Assembly: GCA_030490835.1 (NCBI GenBank)
Contig: CM059972.1
Coordinates: 94,969,137 to 95,033,136, forward strand
Reading direction: 5' to 3'
DNA: 64,000 bases
From: Annona cherimola
Taxonomy: Eukaryota > Streptophyta > Magnoliopsida > Magnoliales > Annonaceae
The notes beneath the pieces are model-generated. The model searched no databases and was not told the origin of the DNA. It saw nothing but the letters and a program-made list of their open reading frames with translations. The translations under genes and the position numbers were made by a program. The stretch's first letter is position 1. Each line of letters starts with the position of its first letter. Shown piece by piece: positions 44,691-56,393 of this stretch.

Positions 44691-47600
44691 TTTTAGTATA
44701 TAAATTATCGTTCCACAGGGAATTCGAGACTATAAATTTTGCTTTTAAATGTCTTCGTGTCGGATATAGAGATAATATAACAAATAAAATAGAAACGTGG
44801 GAGAAAATACAATAAATAAATGGGAAATGAAATAAACAAAATGAGAAGAGAAAATTGTAAATTAGAATGAATAGAGAAAATGAGAATGCGGATATCTAGG
44901 GTCTAGGATTTCACATGCATCTTTTGCAACGGGTAGTGGTATAATTATTTAACTTGGATATTGTTTGTTAAGGGAGAACAAACTCTAATTTATCCTTACA
45001 CCTCTCGAAACCTACAAGGCGTATCCTAATTTTTTTAACCACCTATTCTCATGGGATTAAGTTAATTAGAATCCATTAAGTTCTATGGTTTATTCATAAA
45101 ATTTCTCAAGGTTATCATGCCTATTCTCATGGTCTTAGATTTCCAGGTTTAATATCTTATTTATCGTATATTAGGTTTCCACCTCTCGGTTCCATCACCT
45201 AATATATGGAATCATGCCAAAGTACGGGCCCATGTACAAAGCAAGCATTAAATCACAAGATATTAAATTAACAACAATATCCTTCATAAATAAATTAAAA
45301 ATCCACACTACACTACATTGTACACATGCTACATCATAAACCCTAGATTTAAAGTTTTAGCCAAGCATGTTTAAGTCCAAAATGAAATTAAAATTACAAT
45401 TCATCTTAAACAAGACAATTAAAATTAAAAAGAAAAAAAGATAGAAAAGCTTATTAGTTTGAAGCCCCGATGGTGTGTCGGCCGCTCCATGTAACTTGCC
45501 GGTCCGCCCTTTTTCTCGTGCTTTCCACCTCCTTGCTCTCTCTCGTTCTCTTTCTAATTTCCGCACCTGAATTTTCTCTGCTCCGGATATGCTGAAATTT
45601 CTAACTGAAATTTTTTCTTAACAAATTCTGTGTGTAAATCTGCTCTGGAACTCTCTCTCCAATCTGCTCTCCAACTCCTCTTTTTATAGCTGCGTACTTC
45701 AATTGCTGTGGGCCCCACTCATCAATTGTTGTGGACCCCACTAATCACGTGAATGAGCAGCTTCCTTTAAAAATTCTCACGTGAATGGTTTGTGGAAAAA
45801 ATGAGCAGCTAGATTTGTGGGGTCCACTGGTGATAAATTGCTGCTTTGTGAGGTCCATCATAAATGTCTTTCACGTGGAATGGATGGAAATCATCTGCTT
45901 TGTATGGACGGTGATAATTTGTTGCTGCTGGATGTTGCATATCATGTGATTTTCGCTTTGATTTGGTGGGGTCCATTTGCTAGTTGAAATCACGTGAATG
46001 AGGAGAACGGATTTAATGGGCTGAATTTGTGGGGTCCATCAATGAATGGGTTGCTGCACAACGTGAATGAGAAATGGGCAGCTATGCATTTTTGGTGGGA
46101 TCCATCATTAAATGGGTTGCTGCATAACGTGAATGAGAAATGGGTAGCTATGCATTTTTGGTGGGGTCCATCATTAAATGGGTTGCTGCATTGCTCACGT
46201 GATTTGCATTTGGAAGAATAAATGGGTTGCTAATGGTTGCTAATCATATGAATGGACGGTGTGGATTTGCTTGATTGGTCGGTGATGAAATGGATGGCTT
46301 GGATATTTGCATGATTTGATCTTGTTGGGCTCACTTGTTGTAATTTGTTTTCCTGCATAAAAAAAAGTTTAAATCATTAATTCAAAAATCATTAGTGGGT
46401 TATTATATATAAAAAAATTATTTCAAACCCATTTAATTTCATGGCAACAAATAAAATATAATTTCAAGCCGAAAGATTATAAAATTTGTTTAACTTGCTT
46501 GAAATTAATATTTAATATCCAAAAGTTGCAAAACCACATTTTAAACCAAATTCGTATTAATTTTAATTAATTACCCACCAATTTGGTGTAAAATGTCCAC
46601 AAAATATGTTATTAATTTGTACTTATCAAATACCCCCACACTTGAACTTTTGCTTGTCCTCAAGCAAATACAAAATGATTCAAGAACAAATTGCGAAATT
46701 TCAAAACTTTGAGTAAAAATAGAAAATAAATGTTTAGCCAATCATCAAAACTAATGAGAAAATTAAAAATTTTGAAACATGGCACTCCTTGAAAATCTTG
46801 GTCAACAATCCCTTCTCACATGACTAATACTCTAAACCCTGTCACCAAATTTGTTTTCCATTATTAAGAGTTCAAAAACTCCCACAATAAACTTCTAATC
46901 ATCAGATATCTTCCCCACTGATCTAGTTATTCCATACACACAATCAATAATTCAAGTGATGGTAATAGTAAAATACCTCATATACATCTCATGAAAATTA
47001 AATTTCTTTTATCAACTCTATTAGGCAATTCATAGGATCATAAGGTCTTAATAGGACAACGGTTAGGTTTGGTATAAGAAATAAAAATTTTAAAAATTGA
47101 ACCATCTTCACATGACTTGAGCCTCAAATTACAACAGGAAATAATGCTACCCCCACACTTAGTGCTTTTATTTTCCTTCAAGCCTGTTCTTACCCTTGGG
47201 TTTAGGTTTTTTTTTAAAAATAAGTCCGGCAATAATTTTCCTCACCATATTTCAGGGTATCTGGGAAGTCATTTTTATTATTTGCACAGTCAGGAGATTA
47301 AATATTATTCCCTGTTTCACTTTTCAGCTCAGAATTCAGTTTCAAAGTTGGTTCAACGAAGTGGGAATTATGATTTAGAAAAAATTTAAGTTCAAGCTCA
47401 AAAGGGGTAAACAACCGTTATACTTTCAAAGATAGGCTCATCATGAAAGAAAATGTCTTAATCATGTCCATGAATTGGTTAAATGGAATTTTGGAAATTT
47501 CTTCAACCAGAATAAAAAATTTCATGTATATGGGAAAAACTACCTTCTTAAATGACAATTGTATGTATTAGAAAAACTTTTTATAAATTAGAGAGGATTA

Positions 47601-47990
47601 CTCTGATTTCGAAAGAAAACAAGATCGGTTCTTAGGTATATCAGTTTCATCAAGTGATTAAGGACAAAAATCCAAGAATTTTCAACAAGTACATGTTCAA
47701 AAATAAATTTTAACATCTCATTAAACTTCAACTTTTCCTCACTCAAATATGTTGAAATTCCTCGTATGGTTTGCTTTCAAGACATACACGAGTTCGAAGT
47801 GGGGTATAATATCACCTTTTATGCAAGAATTGCCCCCTCCTTTTTTTTAATTATGATAAAAATATAATGAAGGAAGTGAAAGAAATATTTAGAGAAAATT
47901 AATGCAATGCATTCACTCCCACACTTGAAATTTACATTGTCCTCAATGAAAATCATACCATCAAAATGCGGAATTTATTATGACAATTTG
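44691..47990. repeat. LTR-retrotransposon-like non-coding sequence
   Basis: The sequence near 44675-44740 ('gcaagtgcacaggtcgtag', 'atcgttccacagggaattcg') and the phrases 'tacccccacacttgaac' (46630) and 'cccacacttgaaatttac' (47919) are the kind of wording common in non-coding parts of plant LTR retrotransposons. No gag or pol frame is present, and I cannot define LTR ends, so the family is left open. 45640-46330 repeats 'gtggggtccat' and 'cacgtgaatg' words many times. Confidence 0.4.
46035..46200. repeat. 66-bp tandem repeat, about 2.5 copies
   Basis: Units start at 46035, 46101 and 46167 with TCCATCA and contain AATGGGTTGCTGCA and AGCTATGCATTTTTGGTGG. Because 66 is a multiple of three the array stays open in frame and yields a repetitive 75-residue frame, which I do not regard as a gene. 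Confidence 0.85.
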
Positions 47991-47999
47991 GAATCCAAA

Positions 48000-49790
48000 G
48001 CAACTTACCATGGCTGATTCTAGAAGATTTCAATGAGGTGGTGGGTGCTTCTGAATTTTATAGTATAAATGTAAGAGTTGAATATTTAATGAGGCAACTA
48101 TAGGAGACAATAGATGACTGCCAATCGAAGGACCTTGGCTTCACCGGGGCTACATAAACTTGGTCAAATAACAGAAGAGGCACTGTTTGGCAAATGCTAA
48201 ATGGTTGGACATGTATCCACTTGCTCAGAATCATCATCCAATTCTGGTGGCCTCAAATAATTGTCATTTATGGGCGCATTTCAACAATAGGGTTGCAAAG
48301 ATCAAATATCCAAGATTCTTCCAATGTGAAATGTTTTGGAGCAAAGACCAAGAAGTAAACGAGATTATTAAGCAATCCCGGGGTGAAAATAGGATATGCA
48401 GAAAATTTCTTTAACAGTTGTAAAGTGGAAAATCAGCAGATGTGGAATAAACCTCATGAGATGGAATCGAAAATCCAGAGGGGGTTTAAGGAAAGCTATT
48501 TTGTATCGGTAGGAGATCTTGGCAAAATTAAAGAACTTCCTCTAGCAAAATATAGGGACAGAAAAATCAAGGAGTGTGAGTTTCTAATTAATAGTTTGCT
48601 TGAAGATGAGGAGATTTATGGGGAAAAAAAGCAAGATTAAATCAGCTAAGATCAGGGAATTAAAACAGTAATTATTTTCATAAGGTGGCATTAAAGAGGA
48701 GACGCAAAAATTACATTGAGGTGCTTATAGACAACGATGGTAAAGACGTGAGTAATCAAAAGTAAAAGAGTTGTTTAGCTGTCGCATATTTTAAAGATCT
48801 TTTCAGATCAAAAGGGAGCAGAGGGGTCCACAAAATAATTGACCGTGTGCATAAAGGTATATCAGAGGTTGAAAATAGAATGTTGATGGCATCTCTTGCC
48901 AAAGAAGAAATTGTTAATGCTCTCAGACAAACGGGTCCATGCAAAGCCCCTGGATTAGATGGCATGCCTGTTGATTTTTTCCAACAACAGTTGTCGATCA
49001 TGGATGATACCATTTTCAACGCTTGTAGAAATCTGTTAGAAACAAACCAAAAAGGAGTAATGCAGCGGTAGATGCATGAGATAAACCATATAGATATTGT
49101 GCTTATCACCAAGAAGGAAGATGCAAATTATTTAGTGAATTTTTGCCCATCAACTTATGTAATGTCGGATACAATATTATAGCTAAAGTGTCAACAAACA
49201 GACTGAAGAAATGTTTAATTGGAATTATCTCTGCAAATTAGAATGCATCCGTGCCATGTAAGTTAATATCTAATAACATGTTGATAGCTTATGAGGCTCT
49301 CCACACTTTTAGGAAGAGGTAATATAGGAAGAAAGAGTATGTAGCAATTAAGTTAGAATGTCTAAAGCTTATGATAGGGTGGAGTGGGATTATTGATGTC
49401 TGATCATGAGGCAAATGAGATTCTATAAGAAGTGGATTGATTGAATGTATTCTTGCATCTACACGACCACATATCGTATCATCATCAATAGATTTAAATC
49501 TCCTCCTCACAAAGCAGGTAAAGGACTAAGGCAAGGTGTTCCATTATCTTTATATTTATTCTTTTTCTTTATTGAAGGCTTATCTACGCTACATTTTCCA
49601 ATGTATTAGTATTTTTGTGAGCAAACAGGGCTAAAATCTGCTACTTGTTATTGCTCCTACATATCTATGGAGAATATACTGGACAAAATGGTGAATATGG
49701 ACAAGACTGTACTATATCTCAACAAGGACACTAGTCTTTCAACGAGGATGGAGGTGACACAAATTCTGGGCATAAGTCTTGATTACTCTA
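48000..49790 (+). mobile_element. LINE (L1-like), decayed, endonuclease to reverse transcriptase
   Basis: In decayed frames the order is that of a plant L1 ORF2. The endonuclease remnant has 'PWLILEDFNEVVGASE' (48010-48057) and the 'LGFTGA..TWSNNRRGTVW' motif (48135-48192), followed by 'KWLDMYPLAQNHHPILVAS' (48200-48255). The reverse transcriptase has 'GPCKAPGLDGMPVDFF' (48931-48978), 'SKAYDRVEWDY' (49361-49395) and 'KGLRQGVPLS' (49516-49545). The YADD motif is not seen. There are many stops and frameshifts. The 5' start, A tail and target duplication are not visible. The element is dead. Confidence 0.88.
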
Positions 49791-51057
49791 CCACTTTATA
49801 TCATAAGCCAATCTATTTTTAATGCATATTACACTAAATCAGATTTTCCATTTTATCTTGCCAAGATATAGATGGATTAGTTTGTAAGAAGTCCTATTAC
49901 AAATTAATAGATACAACATCTCATCACAAAGGACATATAGCTATAACTAAGTATCCATGATTAATCTTACAAAAATTAGACAAAAGTAAATCATAGCTCG
50001 CAAAACACCATCCATATACTCATATTTTCACAAGTAGATGCACTATACATGTTAAATTTAAAGTACATAATAATTTTCAAAAAATAAAAGCTCATAGTTA
50101 AGAAAAACCTTACCCACTGTCATGCAACATTCCTACATCCGTACTTTTCTAGCATATGCACAGTCTATTAGTATGCTGCACTTCTCCTTTAAATATCACA
50201 ACATTTGCTATTTCATAGTGTATCCTTATTTTACATGTAGTTTATTAAACACATGTAAAAAAACGAAAGAGGGAATTTGGTCGATTGTGACCAGATTTAT
50301 ATGTAGCCAACCATTGTTTAATTTTTTTTAAAAAAAGAGTAGCAGCAAGAGGAAAGAAAAAATGGATCTAAATAATTGTAACTAGATCTGTCAATGTTCA
50401 TGTGTTAAGAAAGGTAAATTGAACAAATATAAATACAAAAAAAGAGGGGAGATATAGGTGATGGCTAGATCTGCTGCAGTTTGTAATGGATCCAATTGAT
50501 AATAGCTAGATTTAGCCATACGCAGTGAAGGAGCGGGCAAATCTGGGTGATGACAACTAGATCTCTAACAACTATCCAAGAAAAATGATAGCAAGGAAGA
50601 TAAATGTAGATCCCAACATATGATCAAAAAATAAAAAGAAAGAAGAATAGAGCAACGGAGAAAAGTAGAATGGTTTCACCATTGCATGGTGTATGCACTA
50701 CGACAAGCTCCCTCAATGCATCAATGACCATCAACGGCAATAGAAGAGCTGGCGAGATGGACAAGGAGATTAGAAAAAGAAAGATATTAATAAGCAGCAG
50801 AGGAATAGTTAGAGAAAAATAAGACCTATCTATAGTAACCACTAGTGAAGAAGACGATGATCACGATGCCTCTGGTAACAGTAGTAACTCTCTGGTGATG
50901 GTGATGGAAGAAGAAGGAGAACTTTTCTTGCCGACGACGATATAAAAAAGGAAGAAGAGAAAGTGTGGAATGCCCTAATCGAATTCCTCAGCTCCTACTA
51001 GAATTATCCCCTTACACAATGTTTAGCAGGAGTATGGAGAAAGTTGTACTGCGGTCA
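49791..51057. other. intergenic sequence, no gene supported
   Basis: AT-rich to 50340, then a purine-rich stretch (50340-50990) with several 'agatct' and 'ctagatct' words and GAAGAAG runs. The short frames lack domains. Confidence 0.4.
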
Positions 51058-51062
51058 AAATG

Positions 51063-51262
51063 TGTTACAGAATAAGAAGTATGTTGGCTTGTCTTATTTA
51101 AATGTTACAGAATAAGAAGTATAGTTGACTTGCCTTATTTACAAGATTCATTGTAGGATGTGAATATAGAACTTACCTTAGATAGACTAGCAAAAAAATG
51201 TATAAATACAGATGTAATATATGAAGAAGATACACAGAGATTTCTTTCTCTACTGTTTTACA
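51063..51262 (+). repeat. copia 5' LTR with an internal 40-bp duplication
   Basis: The LTR begins at 51063 next to the AAATG duplication. Its first 40 bases (TGTTACAGAATAAGAAGTAT onward) are repeated from 51103, after which it follows the 3' LTR to TTTTACA at 51262. The 3' LTR has the block once. It contains a TATA-like TATAAATACAG (about 51200-51210). Confidence 0.9.
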
Positions 51263-51629
51263 TGGTATCAGAGCCTCTCTTGGCTGAAGAAAACTTCTGG
51301 GTATTTTGGATTTTGTTCTTGGGAACAGTAATATGGTATTTTGTTTTTCACATGCCGGTGTGTGGGAGAGCATGAGAGCTCTGTTTCTTCGCCGATCAAA
51401 TCTCCGACACCTTTCGCATATTTTCAGCCATTCTCAAGTGGCATTCCAGCATTTTGATCCATTAGTGAAAGAAAATTTTCCTTGACAGAAATTACCACGT
51501 GTTTTGTTTTTTTGGTTTATTCTGTGGTTGTTTTGTGGAAATTATTTTTCGGGGCACTTGTTGATTCTGGTTTGTGATTTATTGGTTGTGGGATAATCAC
51601 ATTTTTTTGGTGATTGAATATCATTAAAC

Positions 51630-52470
51630 ATGACTGATAACAAGGCTTCTATAACTGAAATAGTTCCAGCATTATCCAAAATAACTGATCATAAATTAAA
51701 TGACACTAATTACTTAAAGTGGAGCAAGACAATTCGGGTTTACTTGCGTAGTGTTGAGAAAGATGACCACTTGCTCAAGGAACCGCTTGATGATGGAACT
51801 AGACAGACTTGGCTAAGAGATGATGCACATTTATTTTTATAAATTAGAAATTCTATTGATAGTGAAATCGTTGGCTTGCTTAATCATTGTGAGTTTGTCA
51901 AAGAGTTAATGGATTATTTGGAGTTCTTATATTCTGGTAAAGGAAATTTATCTCGAATGTATGATGTGTGCAAAGCCTTCTATCGTGCTGAAAAGGAGGC
52001 AAATCTCTCACGACTTATTTTATGGACTTTAAGAAAACTTACGAGGAGCTGAATGTACTTTTACCTTTTAGTACTTATGTTAAGGTACAACGAATTCAGA
52101 GCTGGCCTTCCATCTGAATTTGAGACTGCTAAATCTCAAATTCTTTCTAGTAATGAGATTGGTTCGCTTCAAGAAATATTCAGTAGAGTTTTGCGTACTG
52201 AAGGAACTTCTTCTTTCGAGTCAACTAATAATGTTCTTGTTGATAAAGGAGGAAATGCTAATACTGAGAAGAAATCAACTTGTAGAGGAGGAAACAAGAC
52301 TTATAATAGTCATAAAAGTAGTATGAGTAATATTGTTTGCTACTATTGCCATGAGCGAGGTCATACCAAGAAATATTGCAAGAAGTTAAATATCGTAATC
52401 AAAGAAATTCAATTGCTAATGTTGCTACAGGCTTTAGCACTTCTTTTAGTTCTTTTGATAAGACAACCAT
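51630..52470 (+). pseudogene. copia gag (UBN2-type) with CCHC zinc knuckle
   Basis: The start 51630 opens with 'KITDHKLNDTNYLKWSKTIRVYL', the usual copia gag N-terminus. A stop at 51840-51842 and a frameshift near 52040 break the frame; the second part (52053-52472) has 'FRAGLPSEFETAKSQIL' and the zinc knuckle Cys-X2-Cys-X4-His-X4-Cys at 52338-52379. A further frame change near 52390 leads to the protease frame. Confidence 0.9.
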
Positions 52471-52499
52471 GATCTCAGCAGATGAGTTTGCTAAATTTT

Positions 52500-53487
52500 C
52501 TCAGTATCAAGAATCATTGAAGAAATCCATTCCAGTTACTACTCTGGCTGAGACAGGTAAAACATGTCTCGTCTCCTCCTCAAACAAATGGGTAATTAAT
52601 TCAGGTATTACTGATCACATGACAGGTAATTCTAAAATTTTTTCTAGCTTTCAATCACATTTAGCCCCTTCTCCTGTTACCATTGCTGATGGGTCGACCT
52701 AAATGTTGTGGATTCTGGTACTGTTAAACCAACATCCTCCATCATTTTGTCCTCTATTTTAAATTTACCTAATCTTGCCTTTAACTTGTTATCTGTTAGT
52801 AAATTTACCAAAAATCTAAACTGTTGTATCTCATTTTTTCCTGATCATTGCCTTTTTCAGGATCTTATGACGAAGCAGATTATTGGTAAAGGACATGTAT
52901 CTGATGGTCTCTATATTCTTGATGCATGGGTACCTCGGCCGGTTGCTTGTCCAAGTATCACTTCTCCCGCTGAAGCTCATTGTCATTTGAGACATCCCTC
53001 TTTGCTAGTGTTAAAGAAGTTATGTCCCCAGTTCCATAGTTTACCTTCATTTAATTGTGATTCATGTCATTTTACAAAACATCATCGTAGTTCATTCAAT
53101 CCAAGAGTTAATAAGAGGTCGGAATCTCTTTTTGAGTTAGTACATTCTGATGTTTGGGGACCTTGTCCTGTTACATCTAAAACTGGATTCCGATATTTTG
53201 TTACATTTGTGGATGATTTTTCTCGGATGACTTGGATTTATTTTATGAAGAATCGTTCTGAAGTTTTTTCTCATTTTTGTGCTGAGATTAAAACACAGTT
53301 TAATGTTTCAGTACGAATCTTGAGAAGTGATAATGGTACAGAATATATGTCTAACTCATTCCAGACTTACATAACTCAACATGGGATTCTTCATCAGTCC
53401 TCTTGTGTAGATACTCCTTCTCAAAATGGAGTTGCTGAAAGAAGGAACAAACATTTACTAGAAACTGTTAGGGCACTCTCATTTTAG
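52500..53487 (+). pseudogene. copia protease and integrase region
   Basis: The protease motif at about 52590-52630 reads W-V-I-N-S-G where the family has Asp-Ser-Gly, so the catalytic Asp codon (GAT) has become AAT. A stop or frame change at about 52700 follows. The integrase (52708-53487) has the GAG-pre-integrase block with His and Cys ligands (CDSCHFTKH near 53065), 'HSDVWGP' and 'VDDFSRMTWIYF', 'LRSDNGTEY' and 'TPSQNGVAERRNKHLLETVRAL', so the D, D, E residues are present. A TAG at 53485-53487 ends the frame. Confidence 0.9.
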
Positions 53488-54318
53488 ATGAAGGTTCTTA
53501 AACATTTTTGGGCTGATGTGGTGTCTACTGCTTGCTTTCTGATTAATCGAATGTCATCTAAGGTGCTTAATGATGATATCCCGAACAATATACTGTTTTC
53601 GAAGAAGTCTTTCTTCCCAGTTGAACCACGAATTTTTGGAAGCACTTGCTATGTACGAGATGTAAGGCCGTCTGTGACTAAACTTGACCCCAAAGCCCTG
53701 AAATGTATATTTTTAGGGTATTCTCGTCTTCAAAAAGGCTATCGTTGTTTCTCTCATGATCTCAATAGATATGTGGTATCAACTGATGTTGTATTTGTGG
53801 AGGATACACCTTTTTATTCCTCACTATCAAATTCTGAAAGTGAGGGGGAGGAGGAACACTGGCTCATTCATCAAGACACAATCCCAAGTACCTCCAATCA
53901 TTCTTCTGAACAACATGATGTTATTGATTTACCTCCTCCTGCTAAGCCACCAATCGTTCAGGTGTACTCCAGGCGTCAGGAGATAAAAGATACATGTCCT
54001 GTACCAGCTTCTTTGTCATCTGATCCTTCTAGTAACCTTGACCTTCCTATCAGTCTTCGTAAAGGTAAATGTCAGTATAAATCAATTTATTCCATTGCTA
54101 ATTTCATTTCTTATGCTTCTTTGTCTCCTTCTTCGAGTGCTTTTGTTGCCTCTTTAGATTCTATCTCTATTTCCAAAACTGTTAAGGAAGCCCTGAATCA
54201 CCCTAGTTGGTATACTGCAATGCTTAAGGAGATACAAGCACTAGAAGTCAATCACACCTGACATCTAGTTGATTTACCAAAAGGAAAGAAAGCTGCTGGA
54301 TGCAAGTGAGTCTTTGTC
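53488..54318 (+). pseudogene. copia integrase C-terminus and linker
   Basis: The frame continues in phase after the TAG at 53485 with 'FWADVVSTACFLINRMSS', the 'CIFLGYSRLQKGYRCF' segment and an Asp/Ser/Pro-rich linker, then 'ALNHPSWYTAMLKEIQALEVNHT'. Stops at 54259-54261 and about 54307-54309 sit where the family has Trp. Confidence 0.88.
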
Positions 54319-55103
54319 GTGAAAGTTAATCCTGATGGTTCAGTGGCACGCTTAAAAGCTAGATTTGTAGTTAAAGGCTATGCTCAAACTTATGGAGTGG
54401 ACTATTCTGATACTTTCTCCCCAGTAGCCAAACTTGCCTCAGTCCACCTGGTTATATCCATAGCTACGTCTCAAAACTGGCTCTTGCACCAACTGGATAT
54501 CAAAAATGCATTTCTTCATAGTGATCTCCACGAGGAGTATGGAAAAGTGTGTCGTCTAAGAAAATCTCTTTATGGATTGAAGCAGAGTCCTCGAGCTTGG
54601 TTTGGCAAGTTTAGTGAGGTGATTCAAGAGTTTGGGATGACCAAAAGCAAAGTAGATCATTCGATCTTCTATAGACAGTCAACATCTGGTATTATTCTTC
54701 TCGTTGTTTATGTTGATGATGTTGTCATTATAGGAAATGATTGTGCAGGAATTTCTTCTCTAAAACTATTTATGCATTCCAAGTTTCGCACAAAGGCTTA
54801 GGAGAGCTAAAATGTTTTTTGAGAGTAGAATTATCAAAAAGAAAAAAGGAGATTTTATTGTCACAAAGGAAATATGTTCTCGACTTGCTTGCAGAAACTG
54901 GAAAGATGGAAGCCAAGCCATGTAGCACACCAATAATCCCGAATGTACATCTAACAAATGACGATGGTGATCCCTTTGATAATCCAGAGAGATATAGAAG
55001 ATTGGTTGGGAAATTAAACTACCTTACAGTGACTCGTCTAGATATTACTTATGCAGTCAGTATAGTCAGTCAATTTATGTCTGCACCTAGAGTGAAGCAT
55101 TAG
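54319..55103 (+). pseudogene. copia reverse transcriptase
   Basis: The family motifs are 'KARFVVKGYAQTYGVDYSDTFSPVAK', 'LDIKNAFLHSDL' (first catalytic Asp), 'SLYGLKQSPRAWF' and 'YVDDVVIIG' (catalytic YVDD, about 54708-54734). A block of about 10-15 residues normally found between 'LHEE' and 'VCRLRKSLYGL' is missing, so there is an internal deletion near 54540. A frameshift near 54790 and a TAG at 55101-55103 interrupt the end ('RRLVGKLNYLTVTRLDI'). Confidence 0.9.
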
Positions 55104-55109
55104 GCAGCC

Positions 55110-55664
55110 TTGGAGCAGATTTTATGCTATTTAAAAAGGGCTCCTGGCCTGGGCATATTATATAGCAATCATGGACATGCTCAAATTGGGTGTTTTACAG
55201 ATGCTGACTGTGTTGGATCTAAAATTGATAGACAATCTACTACAGGCTTTTGTGTCTTTGTTGGTGGAAACCTTATATCTTGGAACAGCAAGAAACAGAG
55301 TGTGACATCTCGGTATAGTGCAGAATCAGAATACAGAGCCATGACACAAGCCACGTGTGAAATTATGTGGTTGTATCATCTCTTAACTGAGATTGGAATA
55401 AAGACGTCCATGCCAGTAAAACTTTGGTGCGACAATCAAGCAGCAATTCATATCACCTCAAATCCAGTATATCATGAAAGAACTAAACATATAGAAGTAG
55501 ATTGTCAATTTATTAGAGAGAAAATCCAAGAAAATCTGATTTCCACAGGATATGTGAAGATTGGAGAACAACTGAGAGATATTTTCACAAAAACATTAAA
55601 TGGGACTCGGATTGAATATCTTTGTAACAAGCTAGGCATGATTAACATTTATGCTCCAGCTTGA
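55110..55664 (+). pseudogene. copia RNase H
   Basis: The domain keeps 'GCFTDADCVGSKIDRQSTTGFCVFVGGNLISW', 'RYSAESEYRAM', 'LWCDNQAAIHI' and 'HERTKHIEVDCQFIREK', with the D, E, D catalytic pattern visible. The frame ends a few codons before the polypurine tract, as in intact copia elements. Confidence 0.92.
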
Positions 55665-55671
55665 GGGGGAG

Positions 55672-55832
55672 TGTTACAGAATAAAAAGTATAGTTGGCTT
55701 GCCTTATTTACAGGATTCATTATAGGATGTAAATATAGAACTTACCTTAGATAGACTAGCAAAAATATGTATAAATACAGATGTAATATATGAAGAAGAT
55801 ACACAAATTTCTTTCTTCTCTACTATTTTACA
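55672..55832 (+). repeat. copia 3' LTR
   Basis: It starts TGTTACAG right after the polypurine tract and ends TTTTACA at the AAATG duplication; 161 bases. It carries the same TATAAATACAG as the 5' LTR and lacks that LTR's 40-bp duplication. Confidence 0.94.
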
Positions 55833-55837
55833 AAATG

Positions 55838-56393
55838 GAATAACCATCGTGCATCCTGACCATTCATTTAAAAACAACAAAGAAATGCAGGTGGATTCAA
55901 CAAGGGCTCCTATTCCATTGGCAGCATAATAGGCAAATGAGCAAGGTACTTTGTTCTATAAGCCTTGCTATACTCTTCAAATAACAATTTTAATAATATT
56001 AATTACACATCTCACATATTTAAATTGTGGAAAATGAAAGAATAAAACTAATATACAAGCACCATAGGTGTCTTCCCTTCTACGTAAAACAAAATGGGAG
56101 TTTCAAAAGAAAATAATATACTTATAATGATTTTCCATGAAAAGATTTTTAAAAAAGCAAATTATGTGCTCTAGTAATTAGAACCTTTACAAAAAATATA
56201 TGAATAAAAATCTATCATACCGAAAAAGCGAGTTAACAACAACAACAATAATAATTAGAATAAGATTTTCGTGATATATTTAAAATTTCATAGCACGAGG
56301 AAAATCGCATTTATACACAAACGAAAACTAGAAAATACAAATATGTTGCAACATTTCCTCATCTAAGGAGATAATTCTAGGTATCATTATGAA
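55838..56393. other. AT-rich intergenic sequence
   Basis: No gene or defined repeat is supported. A short (AAC/AAT) run at 56236-56255 is the only notable sequence. Confidence 0.45.

Larger units (their letters stand above)
51063..55832 (+). mobile_element. Ty1/copia LTR retrotransposon, 4.77 kb, structurally complete but coding-dead
   Basis: It is flanked by the 5-bp duplication AAATG (51058-51062 and 55833-55837). The LTRs are short (about 160-200 bp), start TGTTACAG and end TTTTACA. A primer-binding site TGGTATCAGAGC (51263-51274), complementary to initiator tRNA-Met, follows the 5' LTR, and a polypurine tract GAGGGGGAG (55663-55671) precedes the 3' LTR. The internal order gag, protease, integrase, reverse transcriptase, RNase H is that of copia. 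Stops and frameshifts break the single polyprotein into at least seven frames, so it cannot move on its own. By eye the LTRs differ at about seven positions plus small indels over 160 bases, a middle-aged insertion. Confidence 0.96.
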
